Positions 6,073 through 14,594 of a stretch of DNA of 15,913 nt are shown here, one piece after another. Source of the DNA: Bacillota bacterium. Its GTDB lineage: Bacteria; Bacillota; Bacilli; Paenibacillales; NBRC-103111. The stretch is taken from contig JAEWAA010000085.1 of assembly GCA_023391955.1 (NCBI GenBank), positions 1-15,913 on the forward strand, read 5' to 3'. A program made the position numbers and the translations under genes. How positions within the stretch are numbered: position 1 is the stretch's first letter; the number at the start of each line of letters is the position of its first letter. The notes under the pieces are model-generated. The model was not told where the DNA came from and did no database searches. It saw nothing but the letters and a program-made list of their open reading frames with translations.

Positions 6073-9000
6073 ATGAATAAGCGAAAACGAAGGCTGCTAT
6101 GGGCCGGGAGTATTGCCGGACTAGTGGCTCTAGCCATGCTCATCAATATGGTAATGGCCAAGGTTGCGGAGCAAGTAGAAGAGTACAGATTAAGCTATGG
6201 GCCAGATGCGACTGCAGGCTGGGAGGGCTTTTATTCCGCCAGTCCTAGCCTGAACCCTGGCTATACTATTCCGGAAATTCCGGGCATGAAGATCAAGTCC
6301 GTCCAGCTGTTGCGGGACGGTGAAGCCTATGGGAATATATCCATGCCGGCTGGGAAAAAAACTCACAGTGGAACCGTAACTACGAACGGCAAAGTTTTCG
6401 CGGTAAAATCTAGAGCAAACACAGGTGCGGACACTTATTTCGCTTGGTACCGTTACAGTAATTCTAGCCCAGATAAGCGTTGGTACGCTAATCATGAGGA
6501 TGACAATGGCCTTCCGGAACAAATCCTCTGTGGTAGCCCCGAAACGGAATCTATTGTTGGAGTGGCTATGCCAAAATATCCGGGATGCACAGCAAAGGTG
6601 ACTTTTGGCGTGCATCGAAGTGTGCCCTATAAAATGACTGATGAAACGGAGATCGCTTCTTCGCTGGTGAAAGTAACGGGATTTACCAATGTGTCTGTTA
6701 TGAAGGAGATACAAGTCACTGGTCCTGACGGAACATACGGGAAATCAGAAGGAACAGACACTGAAAACCCCATCATCGGAGCCTACTTGGAACGTACTTC
6801 CGAAACCGACTCCGAGAATTTCAACATTAAGTATCAGCAAGCATTTCAACTTTATCCCCGTGGCATTGAACCAGCCGAAAGCAACACAGCCATCAAAATC
6901 CTGGGAGCACCCGGTGCTCGCCTCATGGTCTACTTCGGCTCCTTCAGGTTTGATATCGAAGGAGAGACCTACAAGCATCCGGATAAAATCCGTGTCACAT
7001 ATGAACCGGATGGGAGTTCTCCATCCCCCAGCACCACTGTGACGCCCACCCCCACCCCAACAACAGCGCCTACGCTGGATGATCTGGAAGTGGTATCTTT
7101 GTCATACGCTCCGACGGCCTTCACTGCCCGGGATGATGTGACTTTTACCTATGTTTTTAGAAACAACAGCAACAGAGCCTGGTCCAATTTTTACTACAGC
7201 ATCAACGGAACTCATTATCTATTTACCGGCACGTTGCCTGTGGGAGGAAGCCATACCAGCTCACTTACCCGGAAAATAGACTCTCCCTTTACACTAACCG
7301 TGAAAATAGACAGCCGGAATGAAATCCCGGAATTTAACGAAGCCAACAACGAAAAGACGGTAACGGCTATTCCCAATGCGGTGGCGGATAATGACCCTCC
7401 CGAAGGCCGGCTTCGGTGGTTTTACCAGGGGACGGACAGGATCGCCGACACGGTAGTGGAGGGTACACCGGTTGATCTGAAGTATGTGGATGTGAAGGAC
7501 CCGGATAATGATCCTGTTGGCTACCGTATGAACTTTAGCGATTGGAATTCCACCTTCTACAAAACGTATATGACCAATCGTTATACCTCGGGGGACGGCT
7601 ACGATGCGTTCACCAATATCAGCACCGTTGGAGCGGTTGGCTATCATATTGCCCGCGGGCGGTTGGTGGATCCCTATGGGGGCTATACGGATCTGAGTGC
7701 CTCCTTGACGGTCATACCACCGAATCCGGTTGCTATGTGTGAGGTGCCATCTACAACGAAATCCCGAAGGCCGCTGGCGGCTGGAGCCATTAACGCCAAT
7801 AAGAGCTACAGTCCCTTGGACAGGGCCATTGACCACAGCCGGGATGAATGGACCAACAACCTTCCCTTTTACATCAATGATACGGATACCGATACGATAG
7901 AGACCGTCATTCTGGAAAAGGTCTATGACAATACCGGCTTGGCTTCCTTGAACCGTGATGCCTGCTCCATTACAGTAAAACCTGATCTGCCGCCAATCGC
8001 CAAGGTCGTGGCTCCCGCATTAGGCATTCGTGGTGAGGACTTTGATATCATGAGTGAATCCCATAGCCCAGACGGGGACCCCATTGTGGAAGTGCTCTGG
8101 TATATGCGGTACGATGCCAACAATGACGGCGTGTTCAACGACATCACCGAACCCTGGGCGGCCATCACCGGCACACCATCCAAATACGTCTTCCACCCGG
8201 CCAAAATTGGGAAGTACCAGTTCAAGATCAAGGTGAAGGAGGATTATGGCAAGGAAGCGGAAGCCGTATCGGGGATCATGGATGTGATTAACCTTGCCCC
8301 AGAAGTCAGCTTTGATTTAACAGGCTCTAATCCCAATCCGGACCAAAACATGCCGCAGGTGTTTACCGGCGACACCATCAAGAACACCTGGGAGCTATAC
8401 CGCACCAACACCAATGTCCGGGTGAACCGGATTCCCACGTATCGCTGGCAAACTGCGAACGGTGCGCTTGTATCGGGAGCCGGCAAGAATAACGAGTCGT
8501 ACAAATCGGATTATAATTTTGTGAATAATCCGAATGGTCCCGGAACCTATCAAAACTACACGACACCTTTGAATGATAATGGCTGGGGGCGAAATGGTCT
8601 ATCCATTTATAAGGCTTTTACAGCACCCGAAAATGGGTATTCACAGCCGTTGTGGCTGCCGGATGCCAATGGAAAACCATCGACGTGGGTAGATGCGAAA
8701 ACAACTCCCATTGTGAGCGATAAAACGTATCTGTTTGTCGGTAACACAATGGATAAGCTGTATGCCCTGAACAAAAGTAAAATCGGCCGGTACGAAAGTA
8801 AATTGGAGATGGATTACCAGTACAATACCGGTACCTACAAGGCGTACTGGTTGGATGGGAACCCGTATGATTATGTCATTGACCTTTCGAAAGTACCGTC
8901 CTCTAGTATTGTCCAGACACGCACCATCCCCTTTTATAGGGATAGCGTCTATAGGTGGGAAACCACGGCCATGGATACTATCCATGCAGGGAATGCTTAT

Positions 9001-12000
9001 GTGGCGGGTCCCTATATTTACTATGTATTTACTGTGAAAAAGCCATATAAGGTGGTAGAGTCTGAGGATAGTGACGGATACTCCTATACGAATACGTTTT
9101 ATGATTCTCAGCCCTACGGATGTTCCTTTAAGGCAGCCAATGCTGAACTGATCAGCTGCTTCCCGATGCCAGGTGAAACCTCGAATGGGTCTTATGTATA
9201 TAAGCCCAAGGTAATCGTGAAGGGGCATAATCTGGTCACCCTTTTAAGCAATCCAACGGATGCAGCGGCAGTCCTTAATGGGTATTTTGGGCTCATTCAG
9301 CAAGAAACCGATGTAAAGGGGAACACGATCTCCACTACCTATAGTGATGGAAAAAATAACCCCACGGTGATGACGCCATACGAAAAGAAGACGGTGCGTT
9401 GGCCAGCCACCGATACACCGGTCAGCTTTATCCCTCCGCAATATTCGGTAGCGGCTTGCAGCTTTACGGCAAAAGTTGAAGATCCTTTCCGGGATGCCGA
9501 AGGAAATTTTTATATGTATGAAACAAAGTCATGTCGAGATGGAGATTCGGCAATTACACCATTCGATTACAACATGCGGGCATATCCGGAACTGGGGTTG
9601 GGCTCGTATGTGGCGAAGTATGACCAGAATTACAAGCTGGTATGGCGGGCCCGGACCCGCGGCAATTTGTTCTCCTATACCCTTGTGGGATATGTCACGG
9701 ATTACAGAGATAGCATTAGTACGATGGTGGTTAACTCCCTGAACCGGACTCTGGTGGCGAAGACGTTATATGTAACACCGGGTTCGTGGGGGGATACCTA
9801 CACCGTCTTGAATGACCTCATCGACTTGGATACAGGATATGTACAACCGTGGACTGGCCCTGTGTTAAATGGCATGTCCAGTACCCTGAAGGTGGACGCG
9901 TGGGGGAATTATATCTCTGCTTATGGTGCGTTAAATATTTTTGGCCAGAATGTAAACATCAATCGGGCAGGGGGATCTAAATTAGCCGGGAATGTCAACC
10001 CCTTTGCTCAGTCGTGGACGGAAATCGTGAGCCTCTCCAAATTTTATGAGGAGTTTGTAGGGGATGGATTGCTTCTTAGCGCCCATCAGACCAATAATTT
10101 AAGCTCCATGGGCTATAACAACCCGCCAAGCGGTTCAAGTGTATACTGGATCGACAAAGGCCCCGTTGCAGAGGCGGCAGCCATTCAGCCCCGGTACGAT
10201 TACGGCCAGTTTATGTCCCCGGTTACCGCTGCAGATGCCGAGTTTTCGTTTGGCTTTACGGCCGAACAAGTCAAGGTAGACAGCAGCCAGTTTGGATTTT
10301 CCTTCCGGATGCAGGATCCCACCAACCGGCTTGCGGTTGAGTTTGACGGGAACACGGTTTCCCTGAGTAAATATCAATGGGGGAACCGGTATGTGCTTGC
10401 CACCAATTCCTACAACCTCCAGGACAACAAGGATTACAGCGTGAAGATCCGAACGGTTGGAAATAAGGTGAGTGTGTGGGTAAACAAGGTGCCCTATTTC
10501 GTCGATGTGGCTGACGGTTCATTTTCTGGCGGGAGGTTTGGACCCTTTTCGGACAAGTCCTTTGTCACGTTCCGGGGGATCTCCCATAAGGTTTACCAGG
10601 AAGCGAACATTTGGGGATCGGACTTTGCGATTCTGGATGAAGCTGTCGGAGTGGCCCAGCTGAACTATGACAACATTAACTTCATCGATCCGGAGCATGA
10701 TCCCATGTCGGGCTCCTTCTTTTGGCAATACACGCATTCCCCGATGTTCTTGAATAATGGGGGCGTGTCTCCGTTAAACGGAAGCAGCCACAGCAGCGGT
10801 TTGCCCACTTTTGATCGGGTGGGACGTTGGGAGGTCAGTTTGATGGCCAAGGATGATCCGGCTCCGGAGCCGGCCTATCGGTACCCGAACATGACCTTTG
10901 ACGGCTACCGGCAAAACTCCAACAGCTTCAAACGAACCATTACCGTCCACCGCAGGCCTGTTAGTGTTCTCAACCCTGCTCTAAATGGGAATACGGTGAC
11001 TTGGAATGACAGCAGCTATGACCCGGACCGGTTCGATATCAACACGGGATACGCGGAGCCAGGCTACGCAGCCAACCGGGGGATTTTTGAACGAAGATAT
11101 GTTGCTATCTCTCCAAGCGGTACCCAGTACAATTACATGGTGACTTCATTGGATGAAAAGGGCATATGGACACTGGGGCTTCAGGTGAAGGATGAATTTG
11201 GGGCATGGTCATTCCTTGAAACGGCCCAGGTGGAGGTAGCCAAGAATGCGAACCGGAAACCGTCCGTCATCTTGACGAATCCAACCGGTACCGAAGACTC
11301 GCCCACCTATCTGCCTGTAAACGTAAACCCGACGATCACGTGGACTCGGTCGGATCCGGACCCGGATACCTTGTATACGGCTTATGAGCTCGTAGCGGAA
11401 TCCATCTACACCGGAGGTTGGGGAGGGGTAAGCATCAGTGAGCGTATATCTGGTGCTAAAGCGGAGCTGACAAAAGAGGTGGGTGGGAGTTTTTTTGCGA
11501 CACAGGTCTGGGGGAGTACGGACTACAAATATAGGGTGAAAATCCGGGTGAAGGACGAAACGGAATGGTCGGATTGGAGTAATGTGGGGTGGTTCAGCAG
11601 CATTCTGCCACCATCTGCTACCCTGACGTTCCCGCTGGGGACCCAGGACAATCCCACTTACGTCCCCACCTTGAGGCCCACGATAACCTGGGACCAAAAA
11701 GACCCCAACTCCAACCAGGTTGTGGCACAAGAAATTAATGTATGGAACGAAAACGGGACGTTGTATTCCAATCAGACGAGGAATGTGGCGTATGCGGATT
11801 ATGCCAAAACCGCAGATAGCTGGCAGTTGAATACGGATGTACCCATGGGTGCAAAAATGCGTGTGACTGTCAGAGTGAAAAATTCCGCCAATGTCTGGTC
11901 ACCATGGTCCAATTCGGGATGGTTTATCACCAACCGGCCGCCAGCAGCAAGCATGGTCGTACCGGATGGATCGGAAAGCGCCCCGACGATGTTTAATACG

Positions 12001-12939
12001 CTTCGGCCCACCTTTGTCTGGTACCAAACCGATCCGGATCCGGGAACGGTGTTCAGCTACTTCCAGATTCAGGTGACGAATGCGGCGAATACCGTTACGC
12101 TCTTAGACTCGGGTGAGTTTTGGCAAAATACATCCGCTGCAACCGGCAGCTGGCAAGCTTCAGCCGATTTACCAGCGGGACAAAAGCTGCGGGTGCGGGT
12201 AAGAGTGTTCGATGGCCATGTATGGTCGGATTGGTCTGCACAGACGTGGTTTTACATTAACCGGGCGCCAATTGCTGACTTCGATTGGTCTCCTAAGCCG
12301 ATTTGGGAGGGGGATGCCGTCCGGCTGACCAGCCTCTCCTATGATCCCGACGGTGATGCTCTCACCTACCAGTGGCACATTGTGAGCCCGTCCGGCCAGG
12401 AGTCAACCGGCAGCTTGGCGGAATGGACAGGGGTGTGGGCGGAGCCGGGAGGTTACAGGGTAACCCTGACTGTGTCCGACGGCCTTGCGGAAGCAACTGC
12501 GCAGAAGACGGTGGAGGTGCTGCCCTTAACCATCGGGGCGGATATCCTCCATACTCCAGAGTGGCTTCAGTACCATGTGGAGCATGGACATGAGACCTCG
12601 CATGCGCCTAAGGATTTTTATGCGGGGGAAAAGCTGCTGCTTCGTGTTACCAGCGCTCCGGCGCCTGTCCGCACGGCGGAGGCATACCTGGAAGCGACGG
12701 GGATCGGGGGAGACAGCATCCGGGTGGAAGTCCTGCTGGCCGCCGGGAGCACGCCTGTGCTGTTCGAGGGGGAGCTGTACGATCCGGTTATGGGTTCCTT
12801 GGATAACCGGCTGCCCGACGGTATGCATGAGGTGCATTTCCGCCTGGTTTACAGCAATGGAGTCGTAAAGGAAACGACGGTGCCTTTCCGGATTATCGGC
12901 TCGGCATTGGGAGCAGTTGGGGTTCACCGGGTGCAATAA
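6073..12939 (+). CDS. Giant secreted multidomain surface protein (CARDB, PKD-like, propeller-like, LamG-like, FN3-like)
   Basis: 2288 residues, exported. A basic start and one hydrophobic segment (about 1-28, MNKRKRR then a helix ending VMA) form the signal or anchor. Residues 30-312 are an unknown domain. A Pro/Thr/Ser linker (about 313-335) leads to a CARDB-like domain (337-434), a PKD/cadherin-like region (439-545) and a PKD-like domain (639-740). The latter holds an EF-hand-like loop, DANNDGVFND (681-690). A long region with propeller-like strands (YALNKSK, YDQNYKLVWR) runs about 740-1370. A concanavalin/LamG-like stretch lies at 1377-1510 and two PKD-like segments at about 1527-1725. Three homologous FN3-like repeats (1727-2064) are followed by a PKD-like domain (2065-2152) and a terminal beta domain. 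No catalytic motif was seen. No sortase or SLH anchor is present, so attachment may rest on the N-terminal helix or its neighbours. ATG 6073 (GGTGG nine bases ahead) is preferred to GTG 6061. Family placement is unsure. Confidence 0.85.
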   Translation: MNKRKRRLLWAGSIAGLVALAMLINMVMAKVAEQVEEYRLSYGPDATAGWEGFYSASPSLNPGYTIPEIPGMKIKSVQLLRDGEAYGNISMPAGKKTHSGTVTTNGKVFAVKSRANTGADTYFAWYRYSNSSPDKRWYANHEDDNGLPEQILCGSPETESIVGVAMPKYPGCTAKVTFGVHRSVPYKMTDETEIASSLVKVTGFTNVSVMKEIQVTGPDGTYGKSEGTDTENPIIGAYLERTSETDSENFNIKYQQAFQLYPRGIEPAESNTAIKILGAPGARLMVYFGSFRFDIEGETYKHPDKIRVTYEPDGSSPSPSTTVTPTPTPTTAPTLDDLEVVSLSYAPTAFTARDDVTFTYVFRNNSNRAWSNFYYSINGTHYLFTGTLPVGGSHTSSLTRKIDSPFTLTVKIDSRNEIPEFNEANNEKTVTAIPNAVADNDPPEGRLRWFYQGTDRIADTVVEGTPVDLKYVDVKDPDNDPVGYRMNFSDWNSTFYKTYMTNRYTSGDGYDAFTNISTVGAVGYHIARGRLVDPYGGYTDLSASLTVIPPNPVAMCEVPSTTKSRRPLAAGAINANKSYSPLDRAIDHSRDEWTNNLPFYINDTDTDTIETVILEKVYDNTGLASLNRDACSITVKPDLPPIAKVVAPALGIRGEDFDIMSESHSPDGDPIVEVLWYMRYDANNDGVFNDITEPWAAITGTPSKYVFHPAKIGKYQFKIKVKEDYGKEAEAVSGIMDVINLAPEVSFDLTGSNPNPDQNMPQVFTGDTIKNTWELYRTNTNVRVNRIPTYRWQTANGALVSGAGKNNESYKSDYNFVNNPNGPGTYQNYTTPLNDNGWGRNGLSIYKAFTAPENGYSQPLWLPDANGKPSTWVDAKTTPIVSDKTYLFVGNTMDKLYALNKSKIGRYESKLEMDYQYNTGTYKAYWLDGNPYDYVIDLSKVPSSSIVQTRTIPFYRDSVYRWETTAMDTIHAGNAYVAGPYIYYVFTVKKPYKVVESEDSDGYSYTNTFYDSQPYGCSFKAANAELISCFPMPGETSNGSYVYKPKVIVKGHNLVTLLSNPTDAAAVLNGYFGLIQQETDVKGNTISTTYSDGKNNPTVMTPYEKKTVRWPATDTPVSFIPPQYSVAACSFTAKVEDPFRDAEGNFYMYETKSCRDGDSAITPFDYNMRAYPELGLGSYVAKYDQNYKLVWRARTRGNLFSYTLVGYVTDYRDSISTMVVNSLNRTLVAKTLYVTPGSWGDTYTVLNDLIDLDTGYVQPWTGPVLNGMSSTLKVDAWGNYISAYGALNIFGQNVNINRAGGSKLAGNVNPFAQSWTEIVSLSKFYEEFVGDGLLLSAHQTNNLSSMGYNNPPSGSSVYWIDKGPVAEAAAIQPRYDYGQFMSPVTAADAEFSFGFTAEQVKVDSSQFGFSFRMQDPTNRLAVEFDGNTVSLSKYQWGNRYVLATNSYNLQDNKDYSVKIRTVGNKVSVWVNKVPYFVDVADGSFSGGRFGPFSDKSFVTFRGISHKVYQEANIWGSDFAILDEAVGVAQLNYDNINFIDPEHDPMSGSFFWQYTHSPMFLNNGGVSPLNGSSHSSGLPTFDRVGRWEVSLMAKDDPAPEPAYRYPNMTFDGYRQNSNSFKRTITVHRRPVSVLNPALNGNTVTWNDSSYDPDRFDINTGYAEPGYAANRGIFERRYVAISPSGTQYNYMVTSLDEKGIWTLGLQVKDEFGAWSFLETAQVEVAKNANRKPSVILTNPTGTEDSPTYLPVNVNPTITWTRSDPDPDTLYTAYELVAESIYTGGWGGVSISERISGAKAELTKEVGGSFFATQVWGSTDYKYRVKIRVKDETEWSDWSNVGWFSSILPPSATLTFPLGTQDNPTYVPTLRPTITWDQKDPNSNQVVAQEINVWNENGTLYSNQTRNVAYADYAKTADSWQLNTDVPMGAKMRVTVRVKNSANVWSPWSNSGWFITNRPPAASMVVPDGSESAPTMFNTLRPTFVWYQTDPDPGTVFSYFQIQVTNAANTVTLLDSGEFWQNTSAATGSWQASADLPAGQKLRVRVRVFDGHVWSDWSAQTWFYINRAPIADFDWSPKPIWEGDAVRLTSLSYDPDGDALTYQWHIVSPSGQESTGSLAEWTGVWAEPGGYRVTLTVSDGLAEATAQKTVEVLPLTIGADILHTPEWLQYHVEHGHETSHAPKDFYAGEKLLLRVTSAPAPVRTAEAYLEATGIGGDSIRVEVLLAAGSTPVLFEGELYDPVMGSLDNRLPDGMHEVHFRLVYSNGVVKETTVPFRIIGSALGAVGVHRVQ
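11251..12265 (+). repeat. Three homologous ~110-residue repeats ending in WSxWS
   Basis: Within the giant protein, three units begin at residues 1727, about 1846 and about 1955. Each opens with a Pro-Ser/Ala beta strand, then PTx...PTITW (or PTFVW), then D-P-D/N-x. Each closes with a basic strand RVKxRVKD-type and WSDWS (1832-1836), WSPWS (1942-1946) or WSDWS (2051-2055), followed by a Trp-Phe. Spacing is 110 and 109 residues. The fold is probably fibronectin-III-like; identity between units is moderate, so this is an old duplication. Confidence 0.8.
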
Positions 12940-13015
12940 GTGGTTGTGATTCGACTTCCAGTTATTTGGTTAAAATGGAGAAAAATCACGACTTCTTCAA
13001 ATAAGGAAGATGCCC

Positions 13016-13417
13016 ATGAAGAAAATGACTCTTCTGCTTCTATTCGCAATGCTGCTGCTAACTGCCTGTACTCAGCGGGAAACTGTGGGGGTATATGCCA
13101 AGTCTATGGATTGGAATGTAACCATCCGTTATGATCCCGAAGGAAATCAATATGTGGAGACCGCTGCGGTGGAGTATATCGGCCAGGGAAAAAATGTGCA
13201 CGACGCCCAAGTGGATATTCTTTATTCCAACGGAAGCTTTACAGGAAACCGGCTGCAGCAAGAGAATCTGGAGCATGCCGGGGTTGTGGAGCTGATCACC
13301 CGTACAAAGGTGAAAAGATGGAAGGATACCCAAACCGTCAGAATTACATGGAGCGATGACAAACAAACCTTCGAAGAAACTATCAAGGTTAAAGAGCAGC
13401 CCCAGCCCTCAAACTAA
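13016..13417 (+). CDS. Small lipoprotein of the giant-protein locus
   Basis: 133-residue protein with a short basic start, a hydrophobic run and a lipobox LLTAC; Cys18 is the lipidation site. It would sit on the outer face of the membrane. The mature part (about 115 residues) is beta-rich with many charged residues and matches no family I recognise. Three nearby ATG codons compete (13010, 13016, 13025). AAGGA at 13003-13007 is eight bases from 13016, the best spacing. The gene starts 76 bases after the giant gene's stop with no terminator between, so it is probably the third gene of that operon. The hairpin at 13423-13461 ends it. Confidence 0.8.
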   Translation: MKKMTLLLLFAMLLLTACTQRETVGVYAKSMDWNVTIRYDPEGNQYVETAAVEYIGQGKNVHDAQVDILYSNGSFTGNRLQQENLEHAGVVELITRTKVKRWKDTQTVRITWSDDKQTFEETIKVKEQPQPSN

Positions 13418-13422
13418 ACCAT

Positions 13423-13461
13423 AAAAAAGGCCAGACCCTTACTTTCAGGGCCTGACCTTTT
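13423..13461 (-). terminator. Shared terminator between the lipoprotein gene and nirK, stronger on the minus strand
   Basis: Arms of 15 bases (13425-13439 and 13447-13461) flank a seven-base loop. Read on the minus strand, the two imperfect positions become G-U pairs, so the stem is unbroken and is followed by TTTTTT. Read on the plus strand they are A-C mismatches with only TTTT. It therefore fits nirK best but probably serves both converging units. Confidence 0.85.
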
Positions 13462-13487
13462 GCGCTAATCTAGAGAGTTTTTTTTCG

Positions 13488-14483
13488 TCAATGTCCCATT
13501 GCCGGCATGCCGTTGTCCTGGCCGTCCTTGGTGACCCGAAGGGTGGCTACGGCGCCTTTGGAGGCGTGGTTGAACTGGTGGGTTACGATGGGGTAATCCC
13601 CTTCTTCGGTTACGGTTACCTCGACTACCGCTCCGCCGCTGGCGGGAAGCATCACGGTCTGCATGCCGTATTGGATGTTCCGCGGGTTGCCGTCCAGGTA
13701 TACGGTGTCGAACATGGTGCCGACGATATGGAAGGAGGACACCTCGTTAGGCCCGGCGTTGGAAACGTAGAAGCGGACCTTGTCGCCCACTTTGGCCAGG
13801 AATGGCTTTTCCATCAGCCCGTAGTCATTGCCGTTGAATACCACATACGAAGGCACGCCGTCCTGCATATCGGTGAAGTCATGCTCCTTGTAGAACTCGC
13901 TTTGCACAATGGTGTAGGAGTGGTCGATTTCCTGATCCGTAGGATATCCGTCGGTGGGCTCTACGATAATGGTCCCGTACATGCCGTTGGCGATATGGGC
14001 CAGCACCGGCTTGGTGCCGCAGTGGTACATGAACACGCCGGGATTATTGGCGGGATAGGAGAAGCTGCCGGTTTCCCCGGGCATTACATCCACAAACTTG
14101 GAGCTGGGCGCCGCATGTACCGCATGATAATCCATGGAGTGGGCCAGGGACGGGTCCAGGTTTTTCAGAGTCAGGTGGAGCATGTCACCCTGCTTGACCC
14201 GGAGTACCGGGCCGGGGACCGTTCCGTTGAAGGTCCAGGCGTTGTAGGTTACACCCTTGGAGATTTCTACATTGGTTACCTGGGTGGTCATTTCGATATA
14301 AACATCCTTACCCTCGCGGCGGATTACCGGCTCCACCGGAGGCTGGTTCACCTGGGCAGGCTCGACGTCCTGGGAATCAGAGGTATCCGGGTCAGCGGAC
14401 AGTCCGGGCCCGCCTACAATGGCATACAGGCCCACCGACATAAGCAGCAGTCCCGCGGCAAGAAAGAGGATAATGGGTTTCAT
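13488..14483 (-). CDS. nirK: Copper-containing nitrite reductase (NO-forming)
   Basis: 331 residues, two cupredoxin domains. The enzyme reduces nitrite to nitric oxide outside the membrane, a key step of denitrification, working as a homotrimer in the family. Type 1 copper ligands are His115, Cys155, His163 and Met168. Type 2 ligands are His120, His154 and His302 (the last given to the neighbouring subunit). The catalytic Asp118 and second-sphere His252 are present. The Cys155-His163 loop (HCGTKPVLAH) is one residue shorter than in proteobacterial NirK and looks like the Geobacillus type. Residues 4-23 form a signal or membrane anchor without a lipobox. ATG 14483 follows GGGAAGG at about 12 bases; the ATG at 14495 abuts that site. 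It is the last gene of a four-gene minus-strand unit, with a Crp-type box at 14564-14581. Confidence 0.95.
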   Translation of the reverse strand: MKPIILFLAAGLLLMSVGLYAIVGGPGLSADPDTSDSQDVEPAQVNQPPVEPVIRREGKDVYIEMTTQVTNVEISKGVTYNAWTFNGTVPGPVLRVKQGDMLHLTLKNLDPSLAHSMDYHAVHAAPSSKFVDVMPGETGSFSYPANNPGVFMYHCGTKPVLAHIANGMYGTIIVEPTDGYPTDQEIDHSYTIVQSEFYKEHDFTDMQDGVPSYVVFNGNDYGLMEKPFLAKVGDKVRFYVSNAGPNEVSSFHIVGTMFDTVYLDGNPRNIQYGMQTVMLPASGGAVVEVTVTEEGDYPIVTHQFNHASKGAVATLRVTKDGQDNGMPAMGH

Positions 14484-14537
14484 GATTCGGCACATCCTTC
14501 CCAATGCCGCCTGTTTATGAGGCAGCCTGATAACTAG

Positions 14538-14543
14538 AATGTA
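14538..14543 (-). promoter_or_regulatory. Candidate nirK -10 element
   Basis: TACATT on the minus strand matches four of six bases of TATAAT. With a start near 14531 it would put the centre of the TTGTGA box at -41.5, the class II activator position. The hexamer alone is weak, as expected for an activator-dependent promoter. Confidence 0.4.
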
Positions 14544-14563
14544 CGCTATTGAGGGCTCCGGCT

Positions 14564-14581
14564 TTGTGATTCGGGTCACAA
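14564..14581. promoter_or_regulatory. Crp/Fnr-type operator upstream of nirK
   Basis: Perfect palindrome TTGTGA-N6-TCACAA, the Crp-type consensus. It lies 81-98 bases upstream of the nirK start and 14 bases past the end of the regulator gene. It is nested in a longer inverted repeat (14557-14587, TCCGGCT...AGCCGGA, one bulged base). That structure lacks a T-run, so it is not an intrinsic terminator. Confidence 0.8.
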
Positions 14582-14594
14582 GCCGGATAAAATT

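Noticed and set aside
13491..14537. Long plus-strand open frame of 348 codons opposite nirK
   Set aside because: It is the mirror of a confirmed nirK frame in G+C-rich DNA. It has no ribosome site and a low-complexity Gly/Val/His composition.
14557..14587. Hairpin as terminator of the Crp/Fnr gene
   Set aside because: The stem is good but no T-run follows on the minus strand. The operator reading explains it better.
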